Positions 53,054 through 62,080 of a DNA stretch of 64,000 nucleotides are shown piece after piece. The notes below the pieces were generated by a model. The model was not told where the DNA came from, searched no databases, and worked only from the letters and a program-made list of their open reading frames with translations. The stretch's first letter is position 1. The number at the start of each line of letters is the position of its first letter. The position numbers were made by a program, and so were the translations under genes. This DNA is from Arthrobacter silviterrae (GTDB taxonomy: Bacteria; Actinomycetota; Actinomycetes; Actinomycetales; Micrococcaceae), in assembly GCF_011045165.1 (NCBI RefSeq), contig NZ_JAAKZI010000017.1:22836-86835 (forward strand), in the 5' to 3' direction.

Positions 53054-53349
53054 TGACCGCCACTTTCCACGGCCAGGTGATCGCGCGCGCACAACAGACC
53101 ATCTATCTGGAGGGCAACCACTATTTCCCACCCGAATCCGTGGCGCCAGGGGTCCTGGCGAAGAGCTGGCTGCGGACCCTGTGCTACTGGAAAGGCGTCG
53201 CCCGCTACCACCATGTCAGCGCGGGCGGATTCCACTCCTCCAACGCCGCCTGGTCCTACCCGCTGCCGTCTCCGCTTGCCCGGAAAATCAAGGGCCATGT
53301 TGCCTTTGACCAGGGTGCCGGCGTCATCGTCAGCGGCGACCGGCCCTGA
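53050..53349 (+). CDS. DUF427 domain protein
   Basis: A 99-residue protein with GNHYFPPESVAPGVL, CYWKGVARYHHV and KIKGHVAFDQGAGVIV, the DUF427 pattern. It overlaps the Crp gene stop (ATGATGA). Paralogue of the gene at 41361-41717 and somewhat shorter. Function unknown. Confidence 0.85.
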   Translation: MMTATFHGQVIARAQQTIYLEGNHYFPPESVAPGVLAKSWLRTLCYWKGVARYHHVSAGGFHSSNAAWSYPLPSPLARKIKGHVAFDQGAGVIVSGDRP

Positions 53350-53432
53350 CCATCCACTTCCGCGCACGTGCCCCCTCGTGCCGGGACCACTGTTTTTGTT
53401 CCGTATTTCCTAACAGTTAAGAGATCATCCCC

Positions 53433-53981
53433 ATGCCACGCATTCCCGCCCAGACCGTTGCCACAGCCCCCGAAGGCTCCCGGGAGGCCGCCCGGAAACT
53501 TGAGAAGAAAATGGGCAAACTGTTGAACATCCATGCCGGAATGGCCCACTCGCCGGCGGTGATCGCCTCCTATACGGGGATAGGCGCAGCCATCGCCGCC
53601 CACGGCACCTTCGACGCCCGCATCCGTGAGGCCATCGCCCTGGCCGTGGGCAACCAGAACGGCTGCGACTACTGCCAGGCCGCACACACCCTCTCCGCCC
53701 GGCGGGCGGGCCTTGACGACGGGCAGATCCTTCAGATCCGCGCCGGGGAAGTGGACTTCGATGAAAAGATCGAGACCATCACCGCCGTCGCCCGCGAGGC
53801 CGCGGCCAACACCGGAAACGTCTCCGCGGCCACCTGGGAAGCCGCACTGAGTGCCGGGTGGAGCGCCGATGACCTGGCTGAGGCCTTTGCCCACATTGCC
53901 GCGAACCTGTTCACCAACTACTTCAACCACTACGCCGGCACCGAGCTGGACCTGCCACCGGCACCGGACCTAAACGCCTAA
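53433..53981 (+). CDS. carboxymuconolactone decarboxylase/AhpD-like protein (YnjA-like)
   Basis: A 182-residue protein with the AhpD-type site E66...C78-x2-C81...H85 in REAIALAVGNQNGCDYCQAAHT. Proteins with this site act as thiol-dependent peroxidases or redox adaptors. It sits 83 bases after DUF427 and 58 bases before the radical SAM gene. YnjA of E. coli belongs to the same family and lies in the same relative position to an YnjB-type binding protein. Confidence 0.88.
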   Translation: MPRIPAQTVATAPEGSREAARKLEKKMGKLLNIHAGMAHSPAVIASYTGIGAAIAAHGTFDARIREAIALAVGNQNGCDYCQAAHTLSARRAGLDDGQILQIRAGEVDFDEKIETITAVAREAAANTGNVSAATWEAALSAGWSADDLAEAFAHIAANLFTNYFNHYAGTELDLPPAPDLNA

Positions 53982-54039
53982 TAGAGAACCGGCCCTACCG
54001 GCTCCCGTCCGTGTCTGCCGCATGAACCAAAGGATCACC

Positions 54040-55515
54040 ATGAAGATCGCAGCCCTGCTTCGAGGCATCGAAATGACGACCCGGCCGATCCAGCCCGAGA
54101 GCAGGACTGCGTTGGAACGACGCTGGGAGCAGCTACCCGAGCACGCCAAAACTCCCGGCCAGCTGCTGGGCCGGGCAGCCGTCGGGTGCGAAGGCACGCA
54201 CGGGGTCTTCCCCAAATGCAACCTGACCTGCTCGCCCTGCTACCACTCGGCGGATGCGAACAAGGTGCGGATCGACGGGGCCCACACACTCAAGGGGGTC
54301 ACCGAACAGATGGAGTATTTGCGCAGCATCCGGGGCCCGCGCGCCCACGCGCAGTTGATCGGCGGCGAGGTCAGCCTGCTCCCCGCGCGGGACCATGCGG
54401 CCGCGTTGCTGGCCATGCGCGCCAACGGGCGCGAACCCATGTCGATGACCCATGGCGACTTCGACTACCAGTACCTGCTCGACGTCGTGCTGGACGAAGA
54501 CGGGAAGCCGCGCTTTGACAGGGTCTCCTTCGCCGCCCACTTTGATTCGCTGATGCGCGGTCGGCGCGGCGCGGTGCGCCCCCGCGACGAAGCCGAGCTC
54601 AACCCCTTCAGGGCCAAGTTCGCGGACATGTTCACCACCCTCAAACGCGACCACGGTATCCGCTCCTACATTGCCCACAACATGACCGTCACACCGAGCA
54701 ACCTCGACCAAGTCACCGACGTCGCCCGGGCGGTGATGGAGATGCCCTATGACATGCTCTCCTTCCAGCCCGCGGCCTACATCGGCGATGACCGCCGGTG
54801 GTCCGGAGGCTTCGACACCGTCTCCATTGACGCGGTCTGGTCCCGGATCGAGGCCGCGGCCGGACACCCCATCCCCTGGCAAGGAACCCAGTTCGGGGAC
54901 GTACGCTGCAACCGGACCGCCATCACCGTCAACGCCGGGACCCGCAGCACCGCCCTGCTGGACCCGGAAGACCCCCGGGACCTTGCCGCCCGCGACAGGG
55001 CCCTGGCGCACTTTGGCGGCATGATCTTTGGGGACACCCCCGCCTGGATTGTGGCGGTAAAAGTGCTGCGGGCGCTCCTGGCCCACCCCGGCGACGTCCC
55101 GTTCCTGGCGTCCTTCGCCCTACGCCTGATGCGCCGGGCCGGTGGACTGCGGGCCGTGGCGTCCGCGGCCCTCCACCGCCGGCTGTCCTTCAGGACGTTC
55201 GTGGTGCACAATTTCATGGATGCCGCCGACGTCGCCCCCGCCTGGGCCCTGATGAAACAAGGCGTGGCCAGTGACGACCCGAAAATCAAGGAAACCCAAG
55301 AACGACTCGGCGCCTGCATGTACACCATGAGCCACCCGGAAACCGGGGAACTGGTGCCCGCATGTGTTCAGCATTCGGTCCTGGACCCCGGCGAAAATGT
55401 TGGACTTCGTAAAATGCTCCCCATCAGGGTCCTCCCGCAGCCACCGGCGGACGGGGATCTCGCCTCCACGCATGCAGCCACCGACTCGGCCGGCTCACGG
55501 ACAAGGAAAGGCTGA
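54040..55515 (+). CDS. radical SAM protein of unknown reaction
   Basis: A 491-residue protein with the iron-sulfur motif C60-x3-C64-x2-C67 in FPKCNLTCSPCYHS. Other landmarks are HAQLIGGEVSLLPARDH (glycine-rich SAM contact region) and, further on, SFQPAAYIGDDRRWSGG; the C-terminal third has CMYTMSHPETGELVPACVQH with more cysteines. AAAGGA precedes the ATG at 54040; ATG 54022 is less well placed. It does not carry ArsS/SPASM hallmarks that I recognise. Position between the AhpD-like and transporter genes suggests it makes or modifies the transported compound. Confidence 0.8.
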   Translation: MKIAALLRGIEMTTRPIQPESRTALERRWEQLPEHAKTPGQLLGRAAVGCEGTHGVFPKCNLTCSPCYHSADANKVRIDGAHTLKGVTEQMEYLRSIRGPRAHAQLIGGEVSLLPARDHAAALLAMRANGREPMSMTHGDFDYQYLLDVVLDEDGKPRFDRVSFAAHFDSLMRGRRGAVRPRDEAELNPFRAKFADMFTTLKRDHGIRSYIAHNMTVTPSNLDQVTDVARAVMEMPYDMLSFQPAAYIGDDRRWSGGFDTVSIDAVWSRIEAAAGHPIPWQGTQFGDVRCNRTAITVNAGTRSTALLDPEDPRDLAARDRALAHFGGMIFGDTPAWIVAVKVLRALLAHPGDVPFLASFALRLMRRAGGLRAVASAALHRRLSFRTFVVHNFMDAADVAPAWALMKQGVASDDPKIKETQERLGACMYTMSHPETGELVPACVQHSVLDPGENVGLRKMLPIRVLPQPPADGDLASTHAATDSAGSRTRKG

Positions 55516-55516
55516 C

Positions 55517-56758
55517 ATGCGAAGGTTCTCCCGTCGCCGGTTCGCCGGGCTCCTTGCGGGCGCTGCCGCAGCCTTGCTGGCCCTCAGTGCCTGCAGCGCC
55601 CCGGCCCCGACCCACCCGGGCCTTACCAGCTGGGGGCAGGTGACCGCGGCCGCGAAGGGACAGACGGTGCGGCTGTGGATGTACGGCGGGGACGAACAGG
55701 GCAACGCCTATGTGGACAAGACCTTGATCCCCGCCGCAGCCAAGGTGGGGGTCACCCTCCAGCGCGTTCCCGTCGCCGACACCAAGGACGCCCTGAACCG
55801 CGTCCTGACCGAAATTCAGGCCGGGACCAAGGACGGCAGCGTCGACTTGGTCTGGGTCAACGGGGACAATTTCGGCACCGGCAAGCAGGCCGGCGCCTGG
55901 TTGTGCGGCTGGACGTCACTGCTGCCGAACATGTCACTGACCAACCCCACAGACCCGTTGCTGACCGACGACTTCGGAACCCCGGTCCAGGGCTGCGAGG
56001 CACCGTGGAGCAAGGCACAGTTCACCATCGCCTACAATGCCGCCACCGTCACCGACCCGCCACACACCCTGGCCGGGCTGCTGGACTGGGCCCAACAACA
56101 CCCCGGCCGCTTCACCTACCCCGCACCCCCGGACTTCACCGGCTCCGCCTTCACCCGCGAAGTACTTGACAGCGTCTCAGGCGGGTACAAAAACGTGCCG
56201 CTGCGCTTTGACCAAAAAGCGTTTGGCCGGCTCACCCCCGCCCTGTACGGCAGACTCAAGGCACTGGCCCCCTCACTGTGGCGCAAGGGCCAGACCTACC
56301 CCAAGACCTCCACGGAACTCAACGCCCTCTATGCGGGCGGGCAGGTGGACTTCACCATGACCTACGGCCCGGCTGAACTGACCAAACTCGTCGCCGACGG
56401 CACCTACCCTGCCGCCACCAAGGTGCTGACACTGCAGGAGGGCTCCCTCGGTAACGCCAGTTTCCTGGCCATACCGGCAACGTCCGGCCACCAGGCCGGG
56501 GCCATGGTCGTCGCGAACCTGGCGCTCTCACCACAGCAGCAGGCCGCCAAGGCCGACCCCCGCACCTGGGGCCAATTCACCGTCCTAGACACGGCAAGGC
56601 TCGACACCGCCGAACGGGACCTGTTCGCTAGGTTGCCGCAGTCCCCTGTCGTCCCCGACTTCAATGTGCTATCCAAAAATGCCAACCCGGAACTCGCCGC
56701 TGCCTGGGTTCCGGCGCTCGACGATGCCTGGCGGCGGCTGGTTCTGGCGGGGCAGTGA
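55517..56758 (+). CDS. ABC transporter substrate-binding lipoprotein, YnjB-like
   Basis: A 413-residue lipoprotein: twin-arginine-like RRFSRRRFAGLLAG start, lipobox ALSACSAP, then a binding domain with TVRLWMYGGDEQGNAYVD, VDLVWVNGDNFGTGKQ and VDFTMTYGPAEL. VDLVWVNGDNF is typical of YnjB. It starts one base after the radical SAM stop and overlaps the permease gene by four bases. Ligand unknown. Confidence 0.85.
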   Translation: MRRFSRRRFAGLLAGAAAALLALSACSAPAPTHPGLTSWGQVTAAAKGQTVRLWMYGGDEQGNAYVDKTLIPAAAKVGVTLQRVPVADTKDALNRVLTEIQAGTKDGSVDLVWVNGDNFGTGKQAGAWLCGWTSLLPNMSLTNPTDPLLTDDFGTPVQGCEAPWSKAQFTIAYNAATVTDPPHTLAGLLDWAQQHPGRFTYPAPPDFTGSAFTREVLDSVSGGYKNVPLRFDQKAFGRLTPALYGRLKALAPSLWRKGQTYPKTSTELNALYAGGQVDFTMTYGPAELTKLVADGTYPAATKVLTLQEGSLGNASFLAIPATSGHQAGAMVVANLALSPQQQAAKADPRTWGQFTVLDTARLDTAERDLFARLPQSPVVPDFNVLSKNANPELAAAWVPALDDAWRRLVLAGQ

Positions 56759-57645
56759 AAACAGAAACGGTCCCTCCGGCATCACTGGCTACACCGGGGC
56801 CCCCGGGCCGGCGTTCCTGGCTTCCCGGGACACTGATGGCCGCCCCCGCCGTCCTCGTGGCCACCTTCGTCGTCGGCGGCGGGATGGCCACGTCCCTGGC
56901 CCAAAGCCTGGGCCTGTTCCCACTGGTGGGCCCGCCCTCCCTGACAGTGGCGGCGTATGCCGCCCAAGCCTCCGAGCTGCCGGCGGGCATCGGCCTGTCC
57001 CTGGCCATAGCGGCCGCATCGACCCTGGTAGCCTGCCTCGTCGGCTTCACCGCAGCGCTCGTCATCGTCCAGGGCCGGTGGTGCGGGAAGCTCGTCGCCG
57101 CCCTGGGCACGCTGACCATTCCCGTACCGCACATCATCGGCGCCGCCTCCATGTCCTTGCTGCTGGCCGACTCCGGGCTGCTCGCGCGCCTGTTCAACAC
57201 CGGCGGGGGTTGGCCGGAACTCGTGGGTGGTCCCTGGTGGATCGCCGTTGTTGCAGAATACGGGTGGAAGGAATCAGCCTTCGTGGCCCTGGTGGTGACC
57301 GGCACCCTGGCCACCCGGGCGGTCAGCTACGACGAAACAGCTGCACTGCTGGGCGCCGGGCGGCTCCGGCGCCTCCGGCACGTCCTGATACCCCTGAGCA
57401 TGCCGGCCCTGGCCGTCTGCGCCACGATCGTCTTCGTCTACAGCCTCGGCTCCTACGAAGTGGCCTGGCTGCTGGGTCGGGCGTACCCGGAACCCCTGCC
57501 CGTCATGGCCCTGCAATTGTTCAACTCGGCCACCCTCACCGCCAGGCCCGAGGCAGCCGCGGTGGCCATGGTGACCACCACACTGTCCTTCGGCGCCGTG
57601 GCGGCCGCCTTCGCCTACCTGCGCAGGAGCACACTGTGGCGCTGA
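56755..57645 (+). CDS. ABC transporter permease (YnjC-like, first half)
   Basis: A 296-residue permease from a GTG within the preceding stop. About six helices, and the EAA loop in YDETAALLGAGRLRRLRHVLIPLSMPAL. E. coli YnjC is a single fused protein of two such halves; here they are separate genes. Confidence 0.85.
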   Translation: MKTETVPPASLATPGPPGRRSWLPGTLMAAPAVLVATFVVGGGMATSLAQSLGLFPLVGPPSLTVAAYAAQASELPAGIGLSLAIAAASTLVACLVGFTAALVIVQGRWCGKLVAALGTLTIPVPHIIGAASMSLLLADSGLLARLFNTGGGWPELVGGPWWIAVVAEYGWKESAFVALVVTGTLATRAVSYDETAALLGAGRLRRLRHVLIPLSMPALAVCATIVFVYSLGSYEVAWLLGRAYPEPLPVMALQLFNSATLTARPEAAAVAMVTTTLSFGAVAAAFAYLRRSTLWR

Positions 57646-58502
57646 CCCTTCCCCCCGATGTTGGGGTGCCCCTCTCCTGGCCCAGCCAGCCGGGCAACGG
57701 GCTGCGGAGATCCCGAGGCCTCGGACGTGCACTCAGGGTCCTGCTGGCCCTGGCCCTCGCGCTCTGGTTCATCCTCCCGCTCGTGCCCCTGGCCCTGTGG
57801 GCCTTTGCCGACCGCTGGTCCTTCCCGGCAGTGCTGCCCCAGGCCTGGGGGTGGGACGGAGTGCGCACGGCCCTGGCGCAGGGAGCCGTCCCGGCCTTCG
57901 GCCACTCACTGCTCCTGGGCCTGCTAGTCAGCGCCTTCGCCACACCACTGGGAGTGTTGGCAGCACGCGCCCTGGCCTACCACCGGGTCCCGTTCGCCCC
58001 GGCTGTGAGCGTCATGCTGTTTGCCCCGCTCGCCCTGCCGGCCTTTGTCGCCGCGCTGGGACTGAACGTGGTGCTGCTGCGGCTGCACGTACCGGCCTTT
58101 GCCGGCGTCGTCCTTCTGCTGATGGTCTACGCCCTGCCCTACACGAGCTACACCATGCGCGTCGCCTACGGGGCGCACGACCTCGCCATCGAGGAAGAAG
58201 CCCGCCTCCTGGGCGCCTCGCCCTGGCAGCTCATGTGGCGGGTGCAGCTGCCGCTCTTGGCGCCGGCCCTGGCCAGGGCCGCCTTCCTGGCCTTCCTGGT
58301 GGGTTGGAGTGACTATGTCATCACCCTGCTCGTCGGTGGAGGCACTATTGTCACCGTTCCGCTGCTGGTGGCTGCTGCGGCCGCAGGCACCGGCAACGAT
58401 GCCACCGTCGCGCTGCTCTCGGCCGCGGCCGTGCTGCCGCCACTGGTTCTGCTGCTCGGCCTTGGCCGATTCGGGCGCCGACCAAACGGAGGCAGGCCAT
58501 GA
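57636..58502 (+). CDS. ABC transporter permease (YnjC-like, second half)
   Basis: A 288-residue permease from a GTG at 57636 that overlaps the first permease gene by ten bases. Six helices, EAA loop in [28 protein letters not shown]. It overlaps the ATPase gene by four bases. The frame is open much further upstream but that is a shadow of the first permease. Confidence 0.85.
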   Translation: MALTLPPDVGVPLSWPSQPGNGLRRSRGLGRALRVLLALALALWFILPLVPLALWAFADRWSFPAVLPQAWGWDGVRTALAQGAVPAFGHSLLLGLLVSAFATPLGVLAARALAYHRVPFAPAVSVMLFAPLALPAFVAALGLNVVLLRLHVPAFAGVVLLLMVYALPYTSYTMRVAYGAHDLAIEEEARLLGASPWQLMWRVQLPLLAPALARAAFLAFLVGWSDYVITLLVGGGTIVTVPLLVAAAAAGTGNDATVALLSAAAVLPPLVLLLGLGRFGRRPNGGRP

Positions 58503-59626
58503 ACGGCACCGTCACAGTGGAAGGCCTGTCAAAATCATTCCCGGGCACGTCCACCCCAGTCCTGGACGACGTCAACCTGAGCGTTGAGGCCGGCTCGTGC
58601 ACCGCCCTTTTGGGGCCTTCAGGCGCCGGGAAGAGCACCCTGCTGCGTGCCGTCTCAGGCCTTGAGGTCCCCGACGCCGGCCGGGTGCTGGTTGGGGGTC
58701 AGGACATGGCCGGGGTGAAGCCCGAACGCCGGGGCATGGCCATGGTCCAGCAACGCCCGCTGCTCTTTCCCCACCTGAACGTGCTGGACAACATTGCTTT
58801 CGCCGGCACCGTCCGCGGAGTCCCCAAACGCACCGCCCGGGTCGACGCCGCGGAGTTCCTGGACCTCGTCCAGCTGGAAGGCTTTGGCCGGCGCCAGGTT
58901 ACGGCGCTCTCCGGCGGGCAGGCCCAACGGGTGGCCATCGCCCGTGCCTTGGCGGCCAGGCCCTCCGTGCTGCTGCTGGATGAACCGTTTAGCGCCTTGG
59001 ACCCGGAGCTGCGCTCCGCCATGCATGCGCTGTTGGCGGAACTGCGGCGCAGGTTGAACCCCACCATCTTGATGGTCACGCATGACCGCAGCGAAGCCGC
59101 TGTCGTGGCCGAGAACATCGCTCTGTTCAGCGGCGGCCGGATACTCCAGCACAGCAGTGTTGAGCTCATGTACTCACGCCCTGCTTCCCTGGAGGCCAGC
59201 CGGCTGATGGGTGGGGCCAACGAGATTCCGGGCACCGTGTGCAACGGAAGCCACCACTCTGCCCTGGGTGTGCTGCCCCTGCCATGCGACACCGCATGGC
59301 CCACCGGGCCGGGGATCCTGCTTGCCCGCCAGGAGAGCATCGAAGTCAGTGCCGCGGACGGCGCCGGGCTCCAGGCCACAATTTCGGGGCTGCAGGGTAT
59401 GGGACCGCGCCGGCTGGTGACCCTGGACGCGGCAGGAGTCGTGCTGCGTGCAGAAGTACCATGGGGCCGCGGGCTTGCCGTGGGCGAGAACGTCACCATG
59501 CATATCCCGACATCCGCGCTGGCCGTTGTGGACGATTCAGACACCGCCCATTTGTACGCGGATGCCGATGAAAGGCCGTCGTTGACATCGCGCGGACGGG
59601 CAGCACTGACCGGCGTCGGCCACTGA
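58499..59626 (+). CDS. ABC transporter ATP-binding protein (YnjD-like)
   Basis: A 375-residue ATPase with Walker [10 protein letters not shown], signature LSGGQAQR, Walker [13 protein letters not shown] and switch histidine in MVTHDRSEA. The last about 110 residues form a regulatory/TOBE-like domain, which YnjD itself lacks; this resembles molybdate, sulfate and iron transporters. Last gene of the radical SAM-transporter operon. Confidence 0.88.
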   Translation: MNGTVTVEGLSKSFPGTSTPVLDDVNLSVEAGSCTALLGPSGAGKSTLLRAVSGLEVPDAGRVLVGGQDMAGVKPERRGMAMVQQRPLLFPHLNVLDNIAFAGTVRGVPKRTARVDAAEFLDLVQLEGFGRRQVTALSGGQAQRVAIARALAARPSVLLLDEPFSALDPELRSAMHALLAELRRRLNPTILMVTHDRSEAAVVAENIALFSGGRILQHSSVELMYSRPASLEASRLMGGANEIPGTVCNGSHHSALGVLPLPCDTAWPTGPGILLARQESIEVSAADGAGLQATISGLQGMGPRRLVTLDAAGVVLRAEVPWGRGLAVGENVTMHIPTSALAVVDDSDTAHLYADADERPSLTSRGRAALTGVGH

Positions 59627-59852
59627 TTCAGCCTGGACCCGATCAGTGGCTGGGACGCCCGAGATCCGGCCAACAGGGATACTGGTCGTTGCCGTCTGCC
59701 AGCGCCCCCCATCCGAGCCCGAGTAGGAATGAAGGAAACGGGCACGCGGGTTGTTGAGCCAGCCAGATGTCCCACCGTCGGCCAAGTGCACAAGGTGGCC
59801 TTGCGCCTACGGGTTTCCTCCGGGCAGGCTGCGCTGGGGGCGGTGTCCGGAT

Positions 59853-60245
59853 TTAGAGGTAGCTGCAGATCTGTTCGGGATTGCAGCGTACCGGATCCCC
59901 TGCTGCGGCAGCGTCATGGGCCTCGGCGACGGTTGCCCGAAGCGCGGTGAGTTCTGCGATCTGGGCGTCCAGGTCGGAGAGCTGTTTGGCCAGTAATTCC
60001 CGGACGTGGATGCAGGGAGCCTGGCCGGCATCGCGGACAGCAAGAATGCCCCCTATCTGAGTCAATGTCAGCCCTGCGGTGCGGCCGCGGCGGATGAATT
60101 CGAGCCGGTCGACGGTTTCCCGGGTGTAGTCGCGGTAGCCGTTCGGTGCCCGGTCGGCCACCGGCAGCAGGCCGCGGTCCTCGTAGAAGCGGAGGGTTTT
60201 GGCCGTCAGGCCGGCAGCGGCGGCCGTTTCGCCTATGCGCATCAT
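59853..60245 (-). CDS. merR: MerR-family mercury-type regulator
   Basis: A 130-residue regulator. DNA-binding start MRIGETAAAAGLTAKTLRFYEDRGLLP, long dimer helix, and cysteines in QAPCIHVRELL and DPVRCNPEQICSYL, matching the three cysteines by which MerR binds Hg(II). Start at 60245 or one codon later, with AAGGGG upstream. It is divergent from merA with the operator between them. Confidence 0.88.
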   Translation of the reverse strand: MMRIGETAAAAGLTAKTLRFYEDRGLLPVADRAPNGYRDYTRETVDRLEFIRRGRTAGLTLTQIGGILAVRDAGQAPCIHVRELLAKQLSDLDAQIAELTALRATVAEAHDAAAAGDPVRCNPEQICSYL

Positions 60246-60275
60246 GCACCCCTTCATCCGGCGGGAGTTTCCCGC

Positions 60276-60310
60276 TTGACCTTCCAGTTTAGGGGAAGGT
60301 GCACACTGGT
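60276..60310 (+). promoter_or_regulatory. mer promoter/operator
   Basis: A -35 TTGACC (60276-60281) runs into the palindrome ACCTTCC-AGTTTAGG-GGAAGGT (60279-60285 and 60294-60300), followed by a -10-like TGCACACT. The long -35/-10 spacing with an enclosed palindrome is the hallmark of MerR-activated promoters. It lies between merR and merA. Confidence 0.85.
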
Positions 60311-60367
60311 GGCAGACGCAACGGCCGCTGCCGTGGGGCGTGATGATGAACGATCCTTGGAGGAACC

Positions 60368-61813
60368 ATGACTGAGCCCGCTGCCCACGATTTCGACCTG
60401 GCGGTCATTGGCTCCGGTGGCGGCGCGTTCGCGGCCGCGATCCGGGCCACGAGCCTGGGCAAGCGGGTCCTCATGGTCGAGCGGTCCACCATCGGCGGGA
60501 CGTGCGTGAACACCGGCTGTGTTCCGTCCAAGGCCCTGCTGGCGGCCGCCGAGGCCCGCCATGTCGCCGTGGACGCGTCCGGCCGGTTCCCGGGCATCAA
60601 CTCCTCGGCCGATGCGGTGGACATGCCCGGACTCGTCGACGGGAAGCGTTCCCTCGTGGAGGGGATGCGCTCGGAGAAGTACGTGGACCTCATCTCGGAC
60701 TACGGCTGGGAGCTGCGCCAGGGCAATGCCGTGTTCGCCGGCACACCGGAGGAACCGGTCCTGGAGGTCACCAGGGCCAACGGGACCTGCGAAGCGGTCA
60801 CGGCCGCGCACTACCTGGTGGCCACCGGGTCCGCCCCCTGGGTGCCCCCCATCGAAGGACTCTCGGACACGGAGTATCTGACCTCGACCACGGCCATGGA
60901 ACTGGACGAAGTGCCCGAGTCCCTGCTCGTGCTCGGCGGCGGGTACGTGGCACTCGAACAGGCACAGCTCTTTGCCCGGCTCGGATCCAAGGTGACCATG
61001 CTGGTCCGCTCCCGCCTGGCCTCGGCTGAGGAACCGGAGGCTTCCCTGACCCTGATGGGCGTGTACGCCGACGAGGGCATCAGTGTCGTCCGCCGGGCCA
61101 CCGTGTCCTCGGTGCGGACCGACCCGGACACCGGCGCGATCGTCGCAACCGCCGTGGTCTCGGGCGGGCAGGAAGAATTCCGGGCCGCGAAACTGCTGGT
61201 CGCCACGGGTAGGCGCCCCGTCACGGACGGGCTTAACCTGGACACCGTCGGCGTCAAGACCGGGGACCGGGGCGAAATCCTGGTGCAAAAAACCCTGGCC
61301 AGCACCAACGACCGGATCTGGGCCGCCGGGGACGTGACCGGACACCGCGAATTCGTCTACGTCGCCGCCTTCCACGGCACCATGATGGTGGAAAACGTCT
61401 TCAACGAAGCCAGACACGAGGTCGACTACCGGCACCTGCCCCGGGTCACCTTCACCAGCCCCGCCCTGGCCGCGGTCGGCATGACCGACCGGCAAGCCAA
61501 CGACGCCGGCATCCGGTGCGAATGCCGTGTCCTGCCCCTGGAATACGTACCCCGTGCCCTGGTGAACAGGGACACGCGCGGCTTCATCAAGATCGTCGCC
61601 GACGCCGACACCCGGCAGATTGTGGGGATCACCGCGGTCGCAAAGGATGCCGGTGACCTGGCCGCGGCAGGGGTCTACATCCTGGAGGCCGGGATGACCG
61701 TGGGACAGGTCGCAAAGCTGTGGAGCCCTTACCTGACCATGGCCGAAGGGATCAAGATCGCCGCCCAGTCCTACACCACCGACATCTCCAAACTCTCCTG
61801 CTGCGCCACCTGA
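60368..61813 (+). CDS. merA: mercuric reductase
   Basis: A 481-residue NADPH:Hg(II) reductase that converts Hg(II) to volatile Hg(0) in the cytoplasm. It has the active-site disulfide C46/C51 in GGTCVNTGCVPSKALL, the FAD motif AVIGSGGGAFAAAI, Tyr residues near the C terminus, and the terminal vicinal pair C478/C479 in KLSCCAT that hands Hg(II) to the active site. The N-terminal NmerA domain is absent, as in many actinobacteria. AGGAACC precedes the ATG. No merT, merP or merB gene is next to it. Confidence 0.92.
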   Translation: MTEPAAHDFDLAVIGSGGGAFAAAIRATSLGKRVLMVERSTIGGTCVNTGCVPSKALLAAAEARHVAVDASGRFPGINSSADAVDMPGLVDGKRSLVEGMRSEKYVDLISDYGWELRQGNAVFAGTPEEPVLEVTRANGTCEAVTAAHYLVATGSAPWVPPIEGLSDTEYLTSTTAMELDEVPESLLVLGGGYVALEQAQLFARLGSKVTMLVRSRLASAEEPEASLTLMGVYADEGISVVRRATVSSVRTDPDTGAIVATAVVSGGQEEFRAAKLLVATGRRPVTDGLNLDTVGVKTGDRGEILVQKTLASTNDRIWAAGDVTGHREFVYVAAFHGTMMVENVFNEARHEVDYRHLPRVTFTSPALAAVGMTDRQANDAGIRCECRVLPLEYVPRALVNRDTRGFIKIVADADTRQIVGITAVAKDAGDLAAAGVYILEAGMTVGQVAKLWSPYLTMAEGIKIAAQSYTTDISKLSCCAT

Positions 61814-62080
61814 TGCCGTATCCGTGTGTATGCCGTATCCCAGTACTGACCGGGATGCCACCCACCCGGCACGGCATCTCACAGGTCAAGTTTCCCTCAG
61901 CTTCAAAGTCCTATTGAGGTCAGGATTAGCGACGAACGTTTCACACCTCCCTTCGACAGGCCACCTCCCCACCGACCACGTGGGTACAGGCTTAGGCATT
62001 TCGCTGGCAGGATCGAACAGACTAGTCGATGAACCCCAATTTTTACTGCAAGATTTTGCCTCTACGAAGGAGAATGCCCA
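61814..62080. other. intergenic stretch after merA
   Basis: No gene or clear terminator hairpin found. AAGGAG lies eight bases before the GTG start of the dehalogenase gene. Confidence 0.35.

Noticed and set aside
60254..61882. Minus-strand open frame of about 540 codons
   Set aside because: Antisense to merA; no motif of its own.
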